Part shown: positions 1-6,635 of the stretch, one piece after another
How positions within the stretch are numbered: the stretch's first letter is position 1
How the letters are laid out: every line of letters starts with the position of its first letter
Source of the DNA: Planctomycetota bacterium
GTDB lineage: Bacteria > Planctomycetota > Phycisphaerae > Sedimentisphaerales > Anaerohalosphaeraceae
Length of the DNA: 14,054 bases
Assembly: GCA_003644175.1 (NCBI GenBank)
Contig: QNBS01000026.1
Span: 1 to 14,054 of the forward strand
Direction of reading: 5' to 3'
Notes under the pieces: generated by a model
Databases searched by the model: none
What the model was told of the DNA's origin: nothing
The model's input: only the letters and a program-made list of their open reading frames with translations
Position numbers and translations under genes: made by a program

Positions 1-155
1 ATCACAACCTTGCCTGTGTAATCGGACAGTTTCACCGTCGCCAGGTCGTTGTCCAGAACTTCAAAGTCCGGCGCCTTGTCCCCTGCTTCGATATCGTTTC
101 CCTGAAGGGTCAAAACGTTGCCCTTCATCGTTACCACACCTGTTCGCGTTTTCAT
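1..155 (-). CDS. tpx: Thiol peroxidase (Tpx-type peroxiredoxin), N-terminal 51 residues, cut by window edge
   Basis: Only the first 51 codons lie in the window; the gene continues past base 1. The visible protein starts MKTRTGVVTMKGN and continues with LTLQGNDIEAGDKAPDF (residues 15-31) and LSDYTGKVV (43-51). This is the beta-hairpin and first strand pattern of atypical 2-Cys peroxiredoxins of the Tpx family, which reduce H2O2 and alkyl hydroperoxides using thioredoxin. The peroxidatic cysteine would fall beyond the edge, so activity cannot be confirmed here. The ATG at 155 is preceded by AAAGGGA about 7 bases upstream, a fair Shine-Dalgarno; a later ATG (codon 10) would remove the conserved start. 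It lies 150 bases downstream of rbr on the same strand, so the two peroxide-scavenging genes may be co-transcribed. Family call is fairly sure from the N-terminus alone; a general AhpC/BCP-like peroxiredoxin is the alternative. Confidence 0.82.
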   Translation of the reverse strand, partial: MKTRTGVVTMKGNVLTLQGNDIEAGDKAPDFEVLDNDLATVKLSDYTGKVV

Positions 156-305
156 TTTCAGATCCCTTTCACAGCCTGATATTATTGTGGTTTCAACCCG
201 CACCCGACGCCACATCCGCCCCGCCAAAATGATCCGCCGGGAAGCCGCCCCATTTTGTACCTGCGGAGTATAAATCGGCCAGAGCCGCCGGCATCTTGAC
301 CACAA
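156..305. other. Intergenic region between rbr and tpx
   Basis: No convincing terminator or promoter was found here. On the minus strand a TTGAAA followed by an AT-rich AATAAT stretch lies about 25-40 bases before tpx, but the spacing is not promoter-like. A 33-codon minus-strand ORF (294 to 193) has no clear ribosome-binding site and no recognisable motif. Read-through from rbr into tpx is the simplest view. Confidence 0.4.
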
Positions 306-878
306 TCAGAAGTTTACCGCCTCCAGTTCGAAATGCGCCTGCCCATGCCCGCAGGCGGGACATGCGTTCGGCGCATCGGTTCCTTCGTGGACGTATCCGC
401 AGTTTCTGCAAATCCAGCGAACGGGGGCCGGGCGAGAGAAGACTTTGCCTTCTTCGACGTTCCTGAGCAAGGTCAGATATCGGTCCCTGTGGCGTTCCTC
501 GGCAACAGCAATGCTCCTGAACTGGGCTGCGATTTCCTTAAAGCCTTCGTCTTCGGCGACTTTTGCAAAACCGGGATACATTTCGGTGGTTTCGTAGTCC
601 TCGCCCGCCGCCGCAGCTTTGAGATTTTGCGCGGTCGTGCCTATGACCCCGGCGGGAAATGCCGCGCTTACCATTGCGTCGCCGCCTGCCAGCAGTTTGA
701 AAAGACTCTTGGCGTGGGCCTTTTCCTGATCGGCGGTTTCTGTGAAAATCGCCATAATCTGTTCATAACCTTCCTTCTTCGCCTGACTGGCAAAGTAGGT
801 GTACTTGTTACGGGCCTGGGACTCGCCCGCAAAGGCGGTTAGAATGTTTTTCTCTGTCTGACTTCCCTTTAGTTCCAC
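306..878 (-). CDS. rbr: Rubrerythrin (diiron domain plus C-terminal rubredoxin)
   Basis: Rubrerythrins reduce H2O2 to water in the cytoplasm of anaerobes, taking electrons from rubredoxin or NAD(P)H-dependent partners. The 190-residue length is typical. Residues 1-140 form the four-helix ferritin-like diiron domain: E19 in FAGESQARN, E52-x2-H55 in DQEKAH, E93 and E96 in GEDYET, and E127-x2-H130 in AEERH, matching the six-glutamate ligand pattern of the family. The C-terminal rubredoxin domain holds an Fe(Cys)4 site, C157-x2-C160 (CRNCGYVHEG) and C173-x2-C176 (CPACGH). The start is GTG at 878: GAGGT lies 7 bases upstream, whereas the ATG at 885 is out of frame. Just upstream is the receiver-only response regulator (97-base gap) and downstream is tpx. 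A candidate promoter lies in the upstream gap, so it may be transcribed alone as well as by read-through from the signalling genes. Confidence 0.97.
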   Translation of the reverse strand: MELKGSQTEKNILTAFAGESQARNKYTYFASQAKKEGYEQIMAIFTETADQEKAHAKSLFKLLAGGDAMVSAAFPAGVIGTTAQNLKAAAAGEDYETTEMYPGFAKVAEDEGFKEIAAQFRSIAVAEERHRDRYLTLLRNVEEGKVFSRPAPVRWICRNCGYVHEGTDAPNACPACGHGQAHFELEAVNF

Positions 879-902
879 TGAACATACCTCACTTTCTTCA
901 AG

Positions 903-931
903 AAATTATTGTAAAAACACATGGCTCTCAA
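903..931 (-). promoter_or_regulatory. Candidate sigma70-type promoter for rbr
   Basis: On the minus strand TTGAGA (931-926) is separated by 17 bases from TAATTT (908-903), placing a start site a little upstream of the rbr ribosome-binding site. The -35 is a good match and the -10 only fair. Planctomycete promoter consensus is poorly known, so this is a pattern match only. Confidence 0.35.
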
Positions 932-975
932 CACGAAAGCCTTTTCCTGCTATGAACCCAGGCTGTCCGCTGCCG

Positions 976-1434
976 TCACCGCAACGCCTTTGCAGCAATG
1001 ATTCGCTGGACGATTCTGCTGCTGACATACGATCTTCCACTCAGGACCAGCCGAATCGCCTTGATGACGTTTTCAGAGGCCTCATCTTTTGCGATATAAC
1101 CGGCGGCGCCGGCGCGAAATGCGCGTCTGGCATAGGCCGGGTCATCATGAATCGTAAGCATAATCACCGGAAGATCAGGATAGAGAGACTTGATCTTTTC
1201 GGTCAGTTGGATGCCGTTCATCCCTTCGATGGAGATATCCATGATTACAAGGTCCACCGGCGCCGTGGCGAGAATCTTAATTGCTTCGACGGCGTTTTGC
1301 GCCCCGCCGCATACGTCAAGCCCCTTCTCCCCGCAGATAAGCCGCGTAAGTCCCTCTCGCACAACCGCATGATCATCCACAATCATTATCTGTTTCCTGC
1401 CCGGCGCGGGCTTGTTCCTGTCGTTTTCAGTCAT
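976..1434 (-). CDS. Receiver-only response regulator, NarL/FixJ-like, lacking the HTH output domain
   Basis: A 152-residue CheY-like receiver. The acidic pair D20-D21 follows IMIVDDH, the phospho-acceptor is D66 (DLVIMDISI), with T94 (IMLTIHDD) and K116 (YIAKDEA) completing the active site. Sequence and layout closely follow the receiver of the neighbouring NarL-type regulator (1662-2345), including the segment after the receiver (SYVSSRIVQRI here, VYVSECMSDRI there). It then stops where the paralogue continues into a linker and LuxR-type HTH. No HTH coding is found in the 97 bases before rbr, so this is a clean loss rather than a frameshift. The ATG at 1434 is preceded by GGTGGTG; an in-frame extension up to 1527 has no similarity to regulators. 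Likely roles are phosphate sink, protein-interaction output or competitor for the upstream kinase; none can be chosen from sequence. Confidence 0.88.
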   Translation of the reverse strand: MTENDRNKPAPGRKQIMIVDDHAVVREGLTRLICGEKGLDVCGGAQNAVEAIKILATAPVDLVIMDISIEGMNGIQLTEKIKSLYPDLPVIMLTIHDDPAYARRAFRAGAAGYIAKDEASENVIKAIRLVLSGRSYVSSRIVQRIIAAKALR

Positions 1435-1492
1435 CACAACACCACCGGTATTTTTTTCTATAACGCACACTGGCCCTCCGGCTCCGCATACA

Positions 1493-1509
1493 CGCTTCAC
1501 TGTGAAGCG
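1493..1509. repeat. Perfect 17-base palindrome upstream of the receiver-only regulator
   Basis: CGCTTCAC and GTGAAGCG flank a single central base. It lies about 60 bases before the ATG of the receiver gene, inside the 227-base gap separating it from the upstream regulator. This is the form of a dimeric regulator's operator, though a small RNA hairpin is also possible. There is no T-run, so it is not an intrinsic terminator. Confidence 0.5.
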
Positions 1510-1601
1510 ACAGCGGCGTCTTGCCACCTCTTATAATACACCAATATAGTCCTACTTGGAAGAAATGGTTCGCCAAAACCATCGGGGCCGAGGATGGATT
1601 T

Positions 1602-1659
1602 GGCATAAGGCGAAGCACTATTGTTGCGTAGGGGAAACTACCGTCGGAGCCTTTATGCC
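1602..1659 (-). other. Nested inverted repeat (structured 3' region) after the NarL-type regulator
   Basis: GGCATAAGGC (1602-1611) pairs with GCCTTTATGCC (1649-1659), ten base pairs with one bulged base. A second small stem, GTAG/CTAC (1628-1641), sits inside the loop. It begins only two bases after the regulator's stop codon, so on the minus-strand mRNA it is a hairpin closing the kinase-regulator transcript. No T-run follows, so it would act as a processing or stability element, a Rho-dependent end, or a DNA site. A further short hairpin (ATGGTT/AACCAT, 1565-1582) lies downstream on the same strand. Confidence 0.45.
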
Positions 1660-1661
1660 GT

Positions 1662-2345
1662 CTATGACTGGCTGCCGACCCACTGGACGGCGTATTGCAG
1701 CAGGCCGGCGGCATCGTCAAGCTCCAGTTTGAACTTGATGTGGGCCCGATAGGTCTCTATCGTTTTGATGCTGAGGTGCAGCATTTCGGCTATCTTGCGG
1801 GTTCCGTACCCCTGGCCTATCAATCGGAAGACCTCCAGTTCCCGGTCGCTCAGGCTGTTGACCGACGGCGACCTGGTTTTCGCAGTGCCGCCGAGGAATG
1901 ATCGCACTATGCGATCGGACATGCACTCGCTTACATAAACCTGCCCCGCAAGGACCTTGCCTATGGCCTCGATTACATTCTCCGTCGCTTCCTGTTTCAT
2001 GATGTATCCTCTTGCTCCGGCCCGGAGGACACGCTCTGCATACAGCGATTCATCATGTATCGATATGACCAGCATCGGGAGATTCGGATACCGCGATTTG
2101 ATATTCTTGATCAGTTCCAGCCCTCCCAACTCGCCTAACGTAAGGTCGATTGTGACCAGATCAGGCTTGAGCTTGCCGATTTGCTCCATCGCCTCCCGAC
2201 CGTCGGCGGCCTGGGCGCAGACTTCCATATCCTCCTGCTGATTGATAAGCGCAGCCAACCCCTGTCGCACTATCGGATGATCATCCACAATGATTATCTT
2301 TGATACGCCGGCCGGCCGGCGCCCCGAATGCGGTTTCTTTGTCAT
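1662..2345 (-). CDS. NarL/FixJ-family response regulator (receiver + LuxR-type HTH)
   Basis: A 227-residue DNA-binding response regulator, of usual length for the family. The receiver domain (about 15-135) has D21-D22, phospho-acceptor D67 (DLVTIDLTL), S95 and K117 (YIMKQEA). The C-terminal LuxR-type HTH (about 163-225) reads LSDRELEVFRLIGQG followed by TRKIAEMLHLSIKTIETYR, the standard four-helix GerE signature with its recognition helix. Its ATG overlaps the stop codon of the histidine kinase (ATGA, 2342-2345), so translation is coupled and the two are almost certainly cognate partners. The phosphorylated form would dimerise on promoters; the rbr/tpx genes downstream and the fprA operon upstream are obvious candidate targets by location only. 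Confidence 0.96.
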   Translation of the reverse strand: MTKKPHSGRRPAGVSKIIIVDDHPIVRQGLAALINQQEDMEVCAQAADGREAMEQIGKLKPDLVTIDLTLGELGGLELIKNIKSRYPNLPMLVISIHDESLYAERVLRAGARGYIMKQEATENVIEAIGKVLAGQVYVSECMSDRIVRSFLGGTAKTRSPSVNSLSDRELEVFRLIGQGYGTRKIAEMLHLSIKTIETYRAHIKFKLELDDAAGLLQYAVQWVGSQS

Positions 2346-3886
2346 GAATTGGCTCCCGATTCTCTTTTCTTACTGGGTTGTTCCACCGGACACCGACAAC
2401 TGACAATTGTTCCGCCGTCGGCGCCTCTGCTTATATCGACGGACCCACCCATCGCCTGGGCGCGATAGGCCATGATGCGCAATCCCATGCCTGTGGTGTC
2501 GTCCGCCGACAAGGAAAAATCCTTGCCGTCGGAGGCAATTGCCAGCCGATACGCCTCGTCATCGGCCCCAAGCGAGATATCGATCTGCTTTGACTGTCCG
2601 TGCTTGATGGCGTTGGTAATAGCTTCCTGGGTGATTCGATAGAGGTTTATTCCGATAGCCGGATCCTCTATCTGGATATCGGCGTCGGGCGTGAATGTGC
2701 AGTCGATGCCGAAGAGGTCCCGCGTGGATGCGGTCAGCATTTCCAGTGCCGGGACAAGACCGCCGGATTCGACATCGACCGGCTGCAATCCCCTCGACAG
2801 GCTGCGCGTCTGGTCGATTGCCTCATTGATCAGGCGCGTGATCTGGGCGGCTTCTGCGCTGTGCGCGGCGGAGGCGCCGTCAAGTTTACGTTGCAGCACC
2901 TTGCTCATGATGGCCGCGCCGGTCAACTGCTGCCCGAGGCTGTCGTGAAGCTGGCGCCCGATGCGCCTCTGCTCCCTTTCGCTGATATCGAGCAGTTCCT
3001 GTTCGAGCCGTTTGCGGTCGTCGATCTCAGAGGTCAGTTTTATATTGGTTTGCCTAAGTTGGCCCGTTCGTTCCTGCACAAGCTCTTCCAGTCGCTGGTG
3101 CTGTTTTTCCAGCGCCTCCTGTGCCCGATCTCGCTCTCGGACATGCAGCGCGATGCGTCGTCCCGCCCCGGCGATGCCCGCCATTCCGAGCAGCCATATC
3201 AGACTATGGCCCGCCACCATAGAAAAAACATGCTTCCGCGCCACCGCCCGCAGCGGCGCCATCGGCACTGAAACACTGATGCCGCCGCGGATGTCGCCGA
3301 CCCTATAGCCCTGCTCGGTATGACATTGGAGGCAGCCTTCTTCGGTAACAAGCGGCCCCATAAACCGCAGGTACTCCTGGCCGTCCATCATCTCCAGCGA
3401 GCTTACCTCCGTTACCTCCGGCAGCCCGGTCTTTAGAGTCTCAAGCGCATCGGTTTCCCAGTCGTCGGCGGCATTGTTCGGGTTGACCGGATTAAGACTG
3501 GTGATCTTGCCCTTCAGTCCGTAGCTGACCGCTCCCAGCGCATGAACCTGTCGCGTCATATACGCCGGGTTCACCAGGGTCAACCGCCGGCCGGACGGCG
3601 TAGTGATATCGCGTTCCGGCATGTGGGACAGGTGTTTATTAGGCGGTGTCTCGTCGGTGGCGGGCACATATACGCCCCCGTGGCCGGCGGCCCACCGGCG
3701 ATATACCAGATCCTTCTCGAACGCGGATTGTGCTTCAAGGCGTGCAGATTCAAACATTTCCACTGCATGTCGAAACAGGGTCCAGGCCAGCACCCCGCCC
3801 ACAAGAATCGTCCAAAGCCCCATCAAAACAAGGATATGAACCTTCAGCCCCCCAAAACCCATATGAGCCTTCCTGCGATCAGTCAT
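2342..3886 (-). CDS. Membrane sensor histidine kinase with Tll0287-like (DUF3365) heme-binding sensor and HisKA_3/HATPase
   Basis: A 514-residue sensor kinase of the NarX/DegS type. Order: membrane segment at about 16-38; extracytoplasmic sensor at about 40-218 resembling the Tll0287-like/DUF3365 domain (NPAYMTRQV near 106-114) and holding C185-x2-C188-H189 (EEGCLQCHTEQG), a c-type heme attachment motif; second membrane segment at about 219-241; charged coiled coil at about 250-300; HisKA_3 with phospho-acceptor H314 (LHDSLGQQL); HATPase with N-box E421..N425..H429 (TQEAITNAIKHG), SDGKDF and GMGL near 466-469. Heme in this family senses redox state or gases; the ligand here is inferred. The start is uncertain: ATG 3886 follows AAGGTGG, ATG 3862 follows AGGAAGG, and a TTG at 3907 extends the frame without a good site; all keep the first membrane segment. 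It overlaps its response regulator by ATGA. Confidence 0.94.
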   Translation of the reverse strand: MTDRRKAHMGFGGLKVHILVLMGLWTILVGGVLAWTLFRHAVEMFESARLEAQSAFEKDLVYRRWAAGHGGVYVPATDETPPNKHLSHMPERDITTPSGRRLTLVNPAYMTRQVHALGAVSYGLKGKITSLNPVNPNNAADDWETDALETLKTGLPEVTEVSSLEMMDGQEYLRFMGPLVTEEGCLQCHTEQGYRVGDIRGGISVSVPMAPLRAVARKHVFSMVAGHSLIWLLGMAGIAGAGRRIALHVRERDRAQEALEKQHQRLEELVQERTGQLRQTNIKLTSEIDDRKRLEQELLDISEREQRRIGRQLHDSLGQQLTGAAIMSKVLQRKLDGASAAHSAEAAQITRLINEAIDQTRSLSRGLQPVDVESGGLVPALEMLTASTRDLFGIDCTFTPDADIQIEDPAIGINLYRITQEAITNAIKHGQSKQIDISLGADDEAYRLAIASDGKDFSLSADDTTGMGLRIMAYRAQAMGGSVDISRGADGGTIVSCRCPVEQPSKKRESGANS

Positions 3887-3924
3887 TCTGCAATACCACC
3901 TTACCAACGCAAATCGTCCACCAC

Positions 3925-3953
3925 ATGATAACAGAAGCCATCGCCCGATGCAA
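3925..3953 (-). promoter_or_regulatory. Candidate promoter for the kinase-regulator genes
   Basis: On the minus strand TTGCAT (3953-3948) and TATCAT (3930-3925) are 17 bases apart, about 40 bases before the kinase ATG. The -10 matches well and the -35 poorly. It would let the two-component genes be transcribed apart from the permease operon just upstream. Confidence 0.3.
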
Positions 3954-3959
3954 CGCAGT

Positions 3960-3971
3960 TTCTTCGAAGAA
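3960..3971. repeat. 12-base perfect palindrome upstream of the kinase promoter
   Basis: TTCTTCGAAGAA is self-complementary and sits just upstream of the candidate -35 of the kinase gene, in the 113-base gap after the permease. It is flanked on each side by CTGC on the minus strand (direct, not inverted). The location suits an operator, but a 12-base palindrome is short. Confidence 0.35.
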
Positions 3972-3999
3972 GCAGCCAGGCCGGCGACGGAGCGTCAAA

Positions 4000-5001
4000 T
4001 CAGTGGGTGCTGCCCTTTTTGCTGAAGATTGCCCAGCCTAAGATGCCCAGCAAGACGACTGCGGCTATATTGCCGAGGGCCGATGGCGCCATTTCGTGGG
4101 CCTGGGCCTGGACGTCGGCGGCAAGATCGGGGAAGAACCTGTCGAGGAACAGGCCTGCCGCCATCGCCGAACCTGCGACGGTGGCGAGATAAGTCAGTGC
4201 GGTTCGCTTGCCTAATGAGGCCCATATTGTGGTAAATGCCGCAGCGTTGGTGGCCGGACCCGTCATCAGAAACACTAATGCCGCACCGGGACTTACGCCC
4301 TTGCTGATTAAGGCGACGGCCACCGGAACCGACGCGGTGGCGCAGACATATACCGGTATGCCCAGGAGCATCATGACGATCATCGCGAGTATTCCGCCGC
4401 CGAGGACCGGGGCGAAGAAATCCTCCGGGATTACCGCCGCTATTACCGCCGCGATGAGAAGACCGACGAGCATCGACTTGCCTATGTCGCGGGGCAAGGT
4501 CGCAAAGCCATAGCGAAGAACCCGGATGATTTTCGGCGACTTATCCTTATCGGCACAACAGGCGTCGTTGCACTGGGCGCTCTGCTGCGGGCCTTTGTCC
4601 GGGTCAACCACAGTTACCATCGCCCCGCCGACCAGGCCTGTTACAAGGGCGGCGACGGGCCGGAAGATTGCATACACAGGCCCGAGAAGGCCGTATGTAA
4701 CGAGGATGCTGTCGACGCCGGTCTGGGGCGTGGAGAGCAGAAACGCGATTGCCGCGCCCTTGCTTGCGCCGTGCTTGCGAAGCGACATGGTAACGGGTAT
4801 CACGCCGCAAGAGCACAACGGCAGCGGTATGCCGAAGAGGGACGCCTTGAGGAGCGGCCAAATCCCGTGGCCGCCCAGGTGGCGTTCGACAAATTCCGGC
4901 GAGATGAATACTGAAAGAACGCCGGCAACAAGGAACCCGAAGAGCAGGTACGGGCTCATCTGAGTCAGCGTAGCCCAGAATGCGATGCGAAATTCATCCA
5001 T
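4000..5001 (-). CDS. SO_0444-family Cu/Zn efflux permease (PF03773-type membrane protein)
   Basis: A 333-residue polytopic inner-membrane protein with about eight to ten hydrophobic segments. It carries the duplicated signature of the PF03773 permease superfamily: PLPLCSCGVIPVTMSLRKHG (59-78) with the C63-S-C65-G motif and STPQTGVDS (90-98) in the first half, and GIPVYVCATASVP with TGPATNAA in the second half. The cytoplasmic-loop sequence contains C144, C148 and C149 (QCNDACCADKD), a likely metal-binding patch. These features fit the SO_0444 branch, implicated in copper and zinc export; an arsenic (ArsP-like) substrate is the main alternative. The ATG shares one base with the stop of the TIGR02757 gene (TAATG), so it is translationally coupled and last in the fprA operon. 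Its placement suggests metal homeostasis tied to oxidative or nitrosative stress, which damages metal sites; this is inference. Confidence 0.9.
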   Translation of the reverse strand: MDEFRIAFWATLTQMSPYLLFGFLVAGVLSVFISPEFVERHLGGHGIWPLLKASLFGIPLPLCSCGVIPVTMSLRKHGASKGAAIAFLLSTPQTGVDSILVTYGLLGPVYAIFRPVAALVTGLVGGAMVTVVDPDKGPQQSAQCNDACCADKDKSPKIIRVLRYGFATLPRDIGKSMLVGLLIAAVIAAVIPEDFFAPVLGGGILAMIVMMLLGIPVYVCATASVPVAVALISKGVSPGAALVFLMTGPATNAAAFTTIWASLGKRTALTYLATVAGSAMAAGLFLDRFFPDLAADVQAQAHEMAPSALGNIAAVVLLGILGWAIFSKKGSTH

Positions 5002-5843
5002 TATTCACCATTAACTGCCTTCCTTAACTCCCGCCAATTGTCGCAGCCTGAGACCATTCCCACGCGGCACAGGGCAAAATCATACTTCACCGGGTCGGCC
5101 GGTTCGATTTCGGCAAAACCGCTCGTTACTTCTACTGCCGTTTTAATGGATATGTTCTTTCTGTTATGCAGGTTCAGGACACGTGATATTCTGGACATGT
5201 GCGCATCCATGGGCACGAGCAGTCCGGCCTTATCGACGGATTTCCACAGGCCTGTGTCGATATTATCGTCCCGAACCATCCATCGCAGGAACAGATTGAG
5301 CCGCTTGGCGGCGCTGCCGCCGGCAGGATCGCTTATCAGGTATTTAAGCCCCCTGCCGACAAGGCCGTTGTTATCCCGGGCATGCCGCTGCAGTAGCCAA
5401 TTGCAAAAATCCGACAGGGCGCCGATTATGTTTGCATCGCCGGCGCGATAGCCGCGAAGGAAGTATTGCTCAAGGCTGCCGGAATCTTCGAGAACTTTTT
5501 TGAGCAGTTCGCACAAGTCCGATATGTCGTCGCCGGTATTGAACCTGTGCCTGAAGTCCTGCAATTCCTTCCGCCCGTTCTTGTCGAAGCGGCGAACAAA
5601 CGCCGCCGGGCTTTTGCCCATTTTGCCAAGGAGCCTGTCAAGACTCTTTTCAATCTGCCCGACCCTGCCGTAAGCCAAAACCGCGGCCAGAAAACCGGCG
5701 ATTTCCATATCCGCCGGGTCGCTGTAGCGGTAAACAAACTGCAGCGGATCGGGCTTTATCAGCTCACGCCGGTTGTATCGCCGGTACAACGCGTCGAGCG
5801 TATCGTGCAGAGACAGCAGCCTTGAGGCGCCGTCATTAGTCAT
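5001..5843 (-). CDS. TIGR02757/DUF2400 family protein of unknown function
   Basis: A 280-residue soluble protein. Conserved family blocks are visible: [19 protein letters not shown] (36-54) followed by [21 protein letters not shown] (180-191), GLW (198-200), and [18 protein letters not shown] (208-225) followed by [14 protein letters not shown] (250-263). The family has no established biochemical role. The block [15 protein letters not shown] is reminiscent of the V-D-T-H-x-x-R-V stretch of HhH-GPD DNA glycosylases, with D213 where the catalytic aspartate would lie, so a distant DNA-repair relationship is conceivable but unproven. The ATG at 5843 overlaps the end of hrb by 8 bases (ATGACTAA); a longer in-frame start at 5963 would lie inside the hrb rubredoxin domain and is unlikely. 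The stop overlaps the permease start (TAATG). This tight packing indicates co-translation with hrb and the permease. Confidence 0.9.
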   Translation of the reverse strand: MTNDGASRLLSLHDTLDALYRRYNRRELIKPDPLQFVYRYSDPADMEIAGFLAAVLAYGRVGQIEKSLDRLLGKMGKSPAAFVRRFDKNGRKELQDFRHRFNTGDDISDLCELLKKVLEDSGSLEQYFLRGYRAGDANIIGALSDFCNWLLQRHARDNNGLVGRGLKYLISDPAGGSAAKRLNLFLRWMVRDDNIDTGLWKSVDKAGLLVPMDAHMSRISRVLNLHNRKNISIKTAVEVTSGFAEIEPADPVKYDFALCRVGMVSGCDNWRELRKAVNGE

Positions 5844-6546
5844 TGACCGGTTCGAATTCGTCTTTGCCGACTCCGCAATCGGGGCATATCCAGTCATCCG
5901 GCAGATCCTCAAAGGCCGTGCCCGGTTCGACGCCTCCGGCGGGATCGCCGGCCTGGGGGTCATAGATATATCCGCACATCAAACATCTGTACTTTTGCAT
6001 CTCTTTGACTCCTTGCTTCGATTCAGTTTCGGGTTTCTTCGCTATATAAGTTGCCGCAGTCCGCGGCGTCCTGCCGCCTTTAACATCTCGGTAGTAATTG
6101 TATGTCATTGGTGTTTCACCCGCGTCGATTGTCTGGCAGGCTATAACCCTGCCAATAAAGAGTGTATGTGTTTCGACATCAATTGCCTCGGTAACTTCGG
6201 CCTCGATAAATCCCACCGTATTGTCCAACACGATCGGGGGCCCGGTTATGCCGATTTTATAATTAACCTTCTGGAATTTATCAAAATCCCTGCCACTCCT
6301 GTAACCGAACCTGCCCATAAATTCCAAAGGTGTCTTTTCAGCAAGGATAGAAACAACAAAAACTGTGCTTTTGGCAATATACTCGTGCGTCAAATTCTCT
6401 TTGTTGACACTAATCGCTATTACCGGCGGCTCAGGTGTCAATTGAAAAACCGTATTCACGATACAGCCATTGATCTTGCCGTTTCTTTTCGAGCTGACAA
6501 TGCACATCCCGTAACTCAAATTAAACAGCGATTCTAAATCTAACAT
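5836..6546 (-). CDS. hrb: Flavin reductase-rubredoxin fusion (high-molecular-weight rubredoxin type)
   Basis: A 236-residue fusion. Residues 1 to about 165 are a flavin-reductase-like FMN-binding domain: [20 protein letters not shown] (9-28), then [19 protein letters not shown] (31-49). After a short linker the C-terminal rubredoxin (about 184-236) has C188-x2-C191-GYIYD and C221-x2-C224-G, a complete Fe(Cys)4 site. This architecture is known as Hrb in Moorella, where it passes electrons from NAD(P)H to the flavo-diiron NO reductase FprA. Here it lies directly downstream of fprA, so the electron-donor role is well supported by context. The ATG at 6546 has GGAG six bases upstream; the in-frame extension to 6822 would overlap fprA and is arginine-rich, noncoding-looking sequence. 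The 104-base gap to fprA holds a long palindromic element. A stand-alone flavoredoxin role is the alternative. Confidence 0.94.
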   Translation of the reverse strand: MLDLESLFNLSYGMCIVSSKRNGKINGCIVNTVFQLTPEPPVIAISVNKENLTHEYIAKSTVFVVSILAEKTPLEFMGRFGYRSGRDFDKFQKVNYKIGITGPPIVLDNTVGFIEAEVTEAIDVETHTLFIGRVIACQTIDAGETPMTYNYYRDVKGGRTPRTAATYIAKKPETESKQGVKEMQKYRCLMCGYIYDPQAGDPAGGVEPGTAFEDLPDDWICPDCGVGKDEFEPVND

Positions 6547-6569
6547 CTGCTTCTCCACGCCAACATCTT

Positions 6570-6617
6570 GACCTGCTTTGTCATTTCTCGGCTGCGATCG
6601 GAATGACAATGCAGGTC
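6570..6617. repeat. Long palindromic element (REP/MITE-like) between fprA and hrb
   Basis: GACCTGCTTTGTCATT (6570-6585) is complementary to AATGACAATGCAGGTC (6602-6617) at 15 of 16 positions, around a 16-base loop. The TGTCATT...AATGACA core resembles dispersed palindromic repeats seen in many bacterial genomes. It could also act as an mRNA hairpin controlling the fprA-to-hrb ratio. TTTTT follows on the plus strand, so it would look like an intrinsic terminator only in that direction, antisense to the operon. Confidence 0.6.
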
Positions 6618-6635
6618 TTTTTACACCAGCAGAGT

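Noticed and set aside
193..294. 33-codon minus-strand ORF between rbr and tpx
   Set aside because: No clear ribosome-binding site, no motif and glycine/alanine-rich composition; too weak to call a gene.
879..975. Remnant of a lost HTH domain after the receiver-only gene
   Set aside because: All three minus-strand frames were read; no SDRELEV- or TIETYR-like sequence remains, so it is a clean deletion and not a recent frameshift.
1435..1527. Longer N-terminus for the receiver-only regulator
   Set aside because: The added residues are unlike regulators, and they run through the palindrome at 1493-1509; ATG 1434 gives a normal receiver start.
5773..6537. 254-codon plus-strand open frame opposite hrb and DUF2400
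   Set aside because: Both minus-strand genes are supported by family motifs; the plus frame shows no domain and no ribosome-binding site.
6617..6622. Intrinsic terminator on the plus strand formed by the long palindrome and TTTTT
   Set aside because: No plus-strand gene ends nearby; the genes on both sides run on minus, where the hairpin has no following T-run.
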